From contig CDRNVI010000140.1 of the NCBI GenBank assembly GCA_977017575.1, positions 248,001 through 312,000 on the forward strand: DNA of 64,000 nucleotides. Reading direction: 5' to 3'. Positions within the stretch are counted from its first letter, which is position 1. Every line of letters starts with the position of its first letter. Made by a program: the position numbers and the translations under genes. This document shows, piece by piece, positions 1 through 8,205 of this stretch. The stretch comes from Paramoeba atlantica (taxonomy: Eukaryota; Discosea). Under the pieces are notes generated by a model. That model worked only from the letters and a program-made list of their open reading frames with translations. It had not been told where the DNA came from and did not search any database.

Positions 1-432
1 CTATTTTTCTCTTTTTGCTGGTTTGAGATTTGTTTGTGAATTGTCATTAAAGAATTTATCCATTATTGGAGCAAACTGTTCGTCAGGCCCAGCCCCAAAC
101 TCCCAAACACATCCTCTTTCTTTCAATCTCAACCTTTTCACCATTTCCTCTTTCAACTCTCCATCACTTTCATCAACCCAAACATACAGAACCACCCCTT
201 CAATCCCACCAAGACGAGAGATATCTTCCTCGAAAAGATCAATTGCTTCTTCAAGAGAACCTCCTTCAGAAAAGGCTAGTGGTGGGTAGAAAAGAATCCC
301 TTGACAATCTTTGAAATCAGAAGACGAATTCGAATACACAAAACTCAATCCATCTTGTTTGTTCAACCAGCTATGAATGTACTCGTCACCAAGCACCAAA
401 ACTTTTGGTTTTGATTCACTTTCATCCGCCAT
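1..432 (-). CDS. Small protein of unknown function (143 aa)
   Basis: A single open frame runs from ATG at 430-432 to a TAG at 1-3. I chose the ATG that gives MADESESKPK because the frame upstream of it is hydrophobic, Trp/Phe-rich sequence typical of a leader region. The protein starts with a beta-strand-like segment (VLVLGDEYIHSW) and has a mixed, acidic body with a conserved-looking stretch GPDEQFAPIMDKFF and a basic tail (KPAKREK). The alternating hydrophobic strands and helices suggest a small alpha/beta fold. A Rab-like pseudo-GTPase such as the adaptin-binding p34 family is possible, but I see no P-loop. I do not recognise the family. The gene lies 285 bp downstream of the stop of the next minus-strand gene; that gap is a purine-rich leader on the plus strand. 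Confidence 0.6.
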   Translation of the reverse strand: MADESESKPKVLVLGDEYIHSWLNKQDGLSFVYSNSSSDFKDCQGILFYPPLAFSEGGSLEEAIDLFEEDISRLGGIEGVVLYVWVDESDGELKEEMVKRLRLKERGCVWEFGAGPDEQFAPIMDKFFNDNSQTNLKPAKREK

Positions 433-716
433 TTGTTGAAAAACCCCAACCTTCCAAAACCAAAAACTATTTCTCCACCAAAAGAAAAACTCAAAAATCA
501 AATTTTCTCTCTTGCTAAAATTTGCGTGTAATTTTTGGCAGTGGAAAATTCATTTCTTGGAACAATTCAGAGAAAAATTAGTTCTAAAAGCAAGAAAAAA
601 GGAGAGAGAGGAGAGAGAGAGAGAAAGGTTCTGTTTATTGTTACTCTCAAAATTTTTCTATCATGTCAATTTAGAGAAAATGTTTGGGGAGAGAGAGAGG
701 AGGAAGAAAAAATGAT

Positions 717-2358
717 TTAATGTTCTTGTTCCAAGAGAATTTGAGGGGTTACACTTTTCAGTTCTTCTTTTCTCATTTCTCCTTGGATTGTCACCTGTGG
801 AAAAACGAAGGAAGAGAGAGAGAGAGAAAGTTTGAATTCCAAGATAATTCAAAATAAACAAAGAAAAAGAAAAAGAAAAATAAACCTCAATTAAAGAATC
901 AAGTCTCTCTTCTCTCTTCTCTTGTCCCTTCTTCTCTTCCTCCCAAACAACAAGAGGAACAGCATCTCGAATTTTGGGGTTGAGAGTTACACCACTCCCT
1001 CGAAATTTCTTTGGCATGATTAAAAGAGAGGGAGAAGAAGAGAGAGAGGGAGAAGAAGAAGAAGAAGAGAGGGAGGGAGAAGAGGACGATTGGGGAGGAG
1101 AATCAGAAACTTTTCTTTTCTTTCTGGGTTGTTCTGTGGAAGAGAGAGCTGCTGAAGAAGAAGAAGAAAGAGAAGAAGAAGAGAAATTTGGTAAATAATA
1201 CCGAATATTTCCACTCAAAATATCCCAATTATCAAAAGTCATTTTTTTCTTTTTTTCTCTCTCTCCATTTTTGTCTTCTTCTCTCTTTCCTTTCCCTCCA
1301 TCCCATTTCCTTTCTCGAAACACAAATCTTTCCTGGTCTGTCTCTTCTTCTTCTTTCTCTTCCTCCTCTTCTTTCTCTTTCTCTTTCTCTTTTTCACTCT
1401 CAACAATTCGACATTTAACACGCCATAATCCTCGAAAATGATATTCTTTTCCAATTTCTATTTCTTGACCAATCTCAATTCTCTCCAATTCTCCTTTTCC
1501 CATCTCTTCTCTTTCTTCCTCTCCCTTTTCTTGCTCTTTTTCTCCCTTTTCTTCTTTCCCTTTCTTTTCATTCTGAAAATATGGAGGATGAAAGAAAATG
1601 AGTTTTGTTCCAATTAAAAAAGATTGCATATCTTTTCTCAAAGCAACAAATGTTGAATCCCTTAATCTACAACAAATACAGTGAAAAAGTGAGCCAAAAG
1701 AAAGAGAAAGGAGAGAAAGAAGAAAAAAAACGAAGAAAAAAAGAAAAGAGAAAAAAACGAAGAAAAAAAAGAAAAGAAGAGAAAGAAGAAAAAGGAAAAG
1801 AAAAGAAAAAAAAACTTTTTGGTAGACGAATTTGATTGTAATCTCGGAATCAAAATAGTTCTGATGCTCTTTTCTCTGATTAATCCAACACCAAGACATC
1901 TTTTTTTAAAAACCAATTATTATTATAATAGAACAACAAATTATTATTATTATTACAATAAAATAACACGTCATTATCGAAATAAAATAACAAATTAATT
2001 CGAATCATAGAAGAATAATAAATTATTAGATAAGAAAACAACAAATTATTATAACAATCAATTAATAGAAAAATGATCGAAAATAGTTTTTCTCATTTCT
2101 TCTTTTCCCCTTTTTTCTCGTCTTTATTCTCTCTCTCTTTCTTTTACACTCTCATTACCTATGACAAATATTTCGGAGAACTTCTTCAAAAAAAAGAGGG
2201 GGTAAATTTAAATGATTCTCAAAATCCATCCAAGCAGCCACGGGACTAATAAGAGATTGGTCAGAGAAAAGAGAACAAGAAAAGAAAAAGAGAGAGAGAG
2301 AAGAAAGAAAAAAAAATGAAAAAAAAATAGAAAAATAAAAGAAAAATAAATAAAAAAA

Positions 2359-2390
<32 letters not shown>

Positions 2391-5300
2391 AAAAAAAAAA
2401 AATAACCTCAAAACAACAGTCCGATAAAAAGAGAAAAAAACAGTCTCATTCAAAATGTGATGTAACTGAAAACTCTCAGATCCAAGACCAGAAACATGAT
2501 TTAAAAACCCACTCCCATACATTTCAGTTAATAGAGGAACCAATTCATTTCTCATTTTTCCTATTTTTGACAATTTTAATATTTTAACATTTTATTTTAA
2601 AAAAAGATTTTGATTTTATGTTATTATTTATGATTTAAAAACCCACTCCCATACATTTCAGTTAATAGAGGAATCAATTCATTTCTCATTTTTCCTATTT
2701 TTGACAATTTTAATATTTTAATAGTTTTTCTTGATAAAAAGATTTTGATTTTTTTATTATAATATTTGATGTTGATGATTAAAATCCCACTCTCCACCCA
2801 TTTTTGGTTAATAGAGGAATTAATTCATCTTTCCTAAGAAATATTTATTGCTGTTTTTCTTTTCTAAATTTCTTGAAAAGAAGTCAATTATTTAAGAGTT
2901 TTCGAAATATTTTAAATATTATTTAATTCATTTTAAAAAACAAACAAAAAATCTCAAAATGAAATAAAGAACCTCGTGTACTCCATTTCGGAGTTGTATC
3001 TAAGAAAGAAAGAAAAGAGAGAGATGAGAGAAGAAGAGAGGAAGAGAAGAAGAGGGAAAAAAACCTTTGAAATAAGGAATTCCATATTTATGAGCAAAAT
3101 TAAAAATATCTGATTTTGGGTGTGACAACATTGGTCTCCATACCTTTTGTTATTTTTATTATTAATTTATTTATTTATTTATTATTTATTATTTTTTTTA
3201 ATTTCTTATTCTCATTCTCATTATTCTTAATTCTTTTCCTTTTCAATCTCTTTTTTTAATTGATCTCTTTTGAAAAATATTTACTTTCACCACATCTCAA
3301 TCTCTCTCCTCTCTTTCTTCCCCGACTTCTCTTTCTTGCATTTCAAAAAGAAAAAAATATTTACCCTGACACCATTGACAGTGGAAGATTGTGACATTCC
3401 TGACAACTCCAAAAGAGACCCTCCTTTCAGTAAATTTGAAATTACATTTTCTTGTAAATCTCCCTTTCAAAATAGAAATTCAATATTAAGAAAGAAAAGA
3501 AAAGAAAAGAAAAGAAAAGAGAAGAAAAGAAAAGAGAAGAAAATAAGAAAAATAGCTGTACCTGATGATGGCCAAACATTAAAGAACCACAATCTTTTCC
3601 CAATTCCTTTAAAACTTTCTTATAAAAATCAAATCGAATTGTTCTTGCAACCTGTGAAGAAGAGAGAAAATGTGAGAAAGAGACAGAGAGAAGAAAGAAG
3701 AAAGAGAGAGAGAGAGAAAGAGAAAGAAAACTTTTTCATATTCTTCTCGTTGCGTGACCCCACGCGTTACCTAATAATTGAGTCAATAAAATTAATAAAT
3801 TAAATAATTTTTAAATCAAAACCAAAAAAAAACAAAATAATCAATTCAAATAAATATTATTAATATTCAATTTTAAAAAAAATTCACTTCATCAATTCAT
3901 GAATAATAAATATTAATTAAATATAAATAATATTTTAAATTAAAAAAAAAATTACTTCATCAATTCATGAATATTAAATATTAATAAAATATAAATGATA
4001 TTTTAAATTTAAAAAATTACTTCATCAATTCTTCTCATCTTACAATCTAGACCGTGTCTTTTGCTCCAATCAACAACAAATGCTGCTTCCGCTCCTAATA
4101 AATAAAATTAAATAATGAATAAAAATGAATTTTTTTTTAGAATTTTTTTATTATTATTTAAAGTATTCAAAGAAAAGAAAGAAAGAGAGAGAATTAATAC
4201 CACTTTCAGGGCGATTTCCATAATCAATGTGGACTGAATAAGTTTCATACCTAATAAATAAAAAGAAAAAGAAATCAATTGAATCATAAAGAGAAAAAAA
4301 AAATAAAATAAAATAAAATAAAATAAAACAAAACAATAAAACAAAACAAACTTATATTTTTTTCCCAAAGCACAAACAACTTGAGCCAAAACCATAGAAT
4401 CCACTCCACCAGATAAAGAAATCACCATTGCTTTATATGGATGAATCTGCATTGATAAGAAAGAGAAGAGAGAGGGAGAAGAGAGAGAAGAAGAGAAAGG
4501 AAAGAAGAGATAAAGAGAAAGAAGAGAGAGAGGAAGAGAAAGGAAAGAATGAGGAAGAGGAGGAAGGGAGGAAGAAGAGAGGAGGAAGAGAGAAAGAAGA
4601 GAGAAAGAAGAGAGAAAGAAGAATAAGAGAAAGAAGGGGAAAGAGAAAGAGAAAGAAGAGAAAAGAAGAACCGCCATTTGTTTTTTGACAAAAGTTTCGA
4701 TTGTTTGGAAGAGTTTCTCTTTAAACATATTTCTATTTTTTTTATTATCAAAATTAAAATAATTGGAGGAAAAGAGAGAGAAAGAGAAAAGAGAGTAAAG
4801 AGAGAGAAGAAAGAGAGAAAGGAAAGAGAAAAGAGAGAAAAGAGAGAAAAGAGAGAAAAGAGAGAAAAGAGAAAGAAAAGGGAGAAAAGAGAGAAAAGAG
4901 AGAAAAGAGAAAGAAAAGGGAGAAAAGAAGAGAACGAAGTATCAAGATGTTGTTCTTCTCGTTCAAACAAATCCTGAAATTGTCCACTCCATCTTTCTTT
5001 ACTCTCCAAATCTATTAATTTTTTTTTTAATTCAAAATCTTATTTTGAATTTTCTTTCTCTTTTTTTTTTCTGTTTTTGTTTCTTTCTTTCTCTTTTTTT
5101 TCATTCTCTCCTCTTTCTTCTCTCTCTCTTCTGTTTTCTCCCTTTCACTCAATTTCTCTCTTTCTTTCCTTTTTTTCTAGTCTTTCCAACAAACCAAGAT
5201 ATCTGTGAAGAGTAATTTTTTTAAATCGATCCAAAATTGTATGTGTCTCTTCTCCATGATTTTCTCTGGTAAATGAGAGATTTTTAGGAGAATCGAAGAG

Positions 5301-8174
5301 AATGGTGAGAGCCAACTCTGTTTGATTCCCAAAGTCGAGAATATCCCCCGCCCTGACCAATTTCGACCAATCAGTGTTACCAATTCAGATTATCGGATTG
5401 TGATGAGATATTGGGCAAAATGGCTGATGGAGATTGCAAGTGGAGTAATTTCTAAAGAACAGCATGCGATGTTTAAGGGGAGGTCAATTGACGAAGCAGT
5501 GGAATCAGTGTATGACTCTTTCTACGAAGCTCTGGCAGAAGGGAAAGACGTGACCCTCCTCCAAACAGACTTTTGCAAGGCATATGATTATGTGAATCGT
5601 GATGCACTTCTTCATATTCTCAAAGGTTTGAATGCCCCCCCTCAAGCGATCTATGTTGTTGAGAAGGTGCTTCGAGAATCTGTAACCTGGCTGCCGAATA
5701 TTGGTGGATCCAAGAGGGGAGGCAACAATGATTCAATCCAAAGTCGAACTGGTGTTAGACAAGGATGCCCGATCTCCCCCCTCCTGTTTGTAATCGTGTT
5801 TGACATCCTCCTGGTGAGCTTGAAGAAGGAATACAACCCCCAAGACCTATCAGGCTTTATGGATGACTTGGGGATGGTGATTCAGAAAGCTGAAACCATC
5901 AATTCTCTCACTCCAACCTTCAAGAAATATGAAGAAGCGACTGGAGCTAAACTGAATTTTAATAAGTGCTTTGTCCTCTCAACTGAGTCTTTCAAACCTG
6001 TAGGCCCCTGGGCTGAGATGGCAAGATCCAATTACTGTGGTGATGAAACTGTATACCTGGGAGTGAGGTTGAGTAAACGGTTATCTCCTCTTAAGGATTG
6101 GGAGAAAGTGATCCTAAAGATGAAGAAAGTTGGAGCAGCAATCAAAAAAAGGGGTGGCAATTTTCGCTCGAGAGTAAGGATGGTCAATACCTATCTAACT
6201 CCATGCATGGGATATTTAGCGAGATTCAAACTGATTCCAAAATCTGTCGCCTCCTTGATGTGGAAGTCCATCCGCTCAGCTCTGGGTGCCTATGCCAACA
6301 CAAAAACCTCCATTCTTACCTCATGCTATCCTCCCTTGGACTCAAACCCCCAACTGCGCCATCCAATTGTTTTTAACTGGGCCCTCCTCACTTCTCGTCC
6401 ACCAATGAGGAGCGATTATCGGAGTCCTCTTTCCATTGGAGCCATGCGAAAGGATGCCCTTTTTGCAGCCCAAAGCCTCTCTACCAAAGTTGTGTTTGGC
6501 CAGGCCACTCGAGTTGCTTATTCCAATATGTCTCGAGTGATCCCCATTGAAATCAAAGATCTGTATGTGGGTGAAGGAAGAGCTGAGTGTGTGGTGTACA
6601 ACTTGGCACATGCAATTAGGCCCCAACTTAAGAGGAATTTGATTAAGTTCCTAATAAGAGGGCTGCCTACAAGAGACAAGTTGGCTCACTTCACAAACCA
6701 AAACTCAAGTTGCCGACTCTGCCACCGTGAAAAGGAGTCACGATCTCATCTTCTGGAGGAATGTTCTGTGGCTGAGGGCCTCCTCCAAGCAATGGGAAGG
6801 AAATGTATTTTGTTGAATGTACCCAGCTGGCAAGAAACTAAGAATGTGTGTGGCCTTGTCTCAAATTTTCTCACCAGACAAGAAACCTCTGTGGTGAGTG
6901 TTGCCCTGTTGAGTTTGTGGCTCACAGTGTGTGCGGAAGGATCGAAATCACCCCAGTATGCTACTGAAATTTTCGAAAAAATCTTGAGAAAGAACAAAAT
7001 CCTCCCTCGGCCCCCAAGAACCCAAACAAAGAAAGGAACCAAAGAGAAGGAAAGTTTTAAATTTAAAGGCTTTCAAGTGTTTTATGACGGTTCAGGCCGT
7101 ACAGATCCTCATCTGGGGGGTGCAGGCTTTGCAGTTTTCAGGGAAGGGAAAGAGATTTGTGGTGGGTTTGAAACCATCCCTCTTGGGTCCAACAATATTG
7201 GTGAATTTACAGGCTGTTTGAAAGGAATGCAATGTGCCAGATCAATGACAAATGAGATTGAAGTTGTCGGGGATTGTATGATTCTCACCAAGGCTGCACC
7301 CAAAACCCATGCCATCAAAAACTATGCCTTGAATGAACTACTTTGTGAAATCCGTAAGTTAGCAATGTGCTTTGACGAGATAGAATTCATCCATGTACCC
7401 CGAGAACTTAACAAGCGAGCTGATGCAATTGCAACTGCTGCAAGTTGGTCTAAAGAGGATGGAACATGTGCTGTGAATGATCATCATTGGGATCCAAGAT
7501 CACAACATGTTGCAGAAACCAGTGAAGAGTGGATTATTTTGAATTCAACCCTGTGGAACTGGATCAATTCCCCCCTCACCCGTGACTGGACTTTCCCCAT
7601 CCCCCCAGGGAATTTTGTAAGGAAATTCCAAGGAAACACGGTGACAACCCCCCATGTTTTGTTTCCGACCCAAACTGCTCTTGAGAATGCTCTAATTCTC
7701 CCTGTAATAATTACTAAAGATATCCAAGGATGGTTCCATCAGTCCCAAGAGAGCAATCTGGTGAGGAGCTTTATCGAGGAAGATTTTCGAAGGAATGTAA
7801 TTAACTTCATAGAAACCTCCAAACCGAATTCACTCCCTGGTTTTAGAAGGCGAACAATCAAACGCAGACCCCTTAGTGAGAACTAAAGTTGGTAAAGAAA
7901 CTCCAATGCATCCCATGCTGAAGAGATCTTTGGATCTAACTCTTAATTTATCTTCCCTCCCCCCCCCCTTTCTTCCCCCCTCTTTTCCATCCTAGAGATG
8001 GTTTTTAACTCTAATAAATGGCACCTGGTGTCTGATAGGAGAATCGAAGAGAAAGAAAGAGAAAGAGAAAGAGAAAAAGAGAAAGAGAAAAAGAAAAGAA
8101 AAGAATAAATCTAATCGCATGACAAGTTTAAATCTCTCGAGAGTGGGAGAAAAGAAAGAGAGAGACAAAGATAC

Positions 8175-8205
<31 letters not shown>

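Noticed and set aside
661..1899. A 412-codon minus-strand open frame read as one protein
   Set aside because: It runs through GA-rich intron microsatellites (Lys/Glu and Ser/Leu runs). Conserved-looking pieces inside it are separate exons of the PP-loop gene.
1830..1899. MSWCWINQRKEH as the start of a separate gene
   Set aside because: The same DNA in the neighbouring frame gives HRCLGVGLIREKSIRTIL when joined to the upstream exon, and an AG acceptor lies directly before the ATG, so it is more likely an internal exon.
4428..4977. Lys/Glu/Arg-rich plus-strand frames
   Set aside because: They are the antisense of CT-rich introns of a minus-strand gene and have no coding character.
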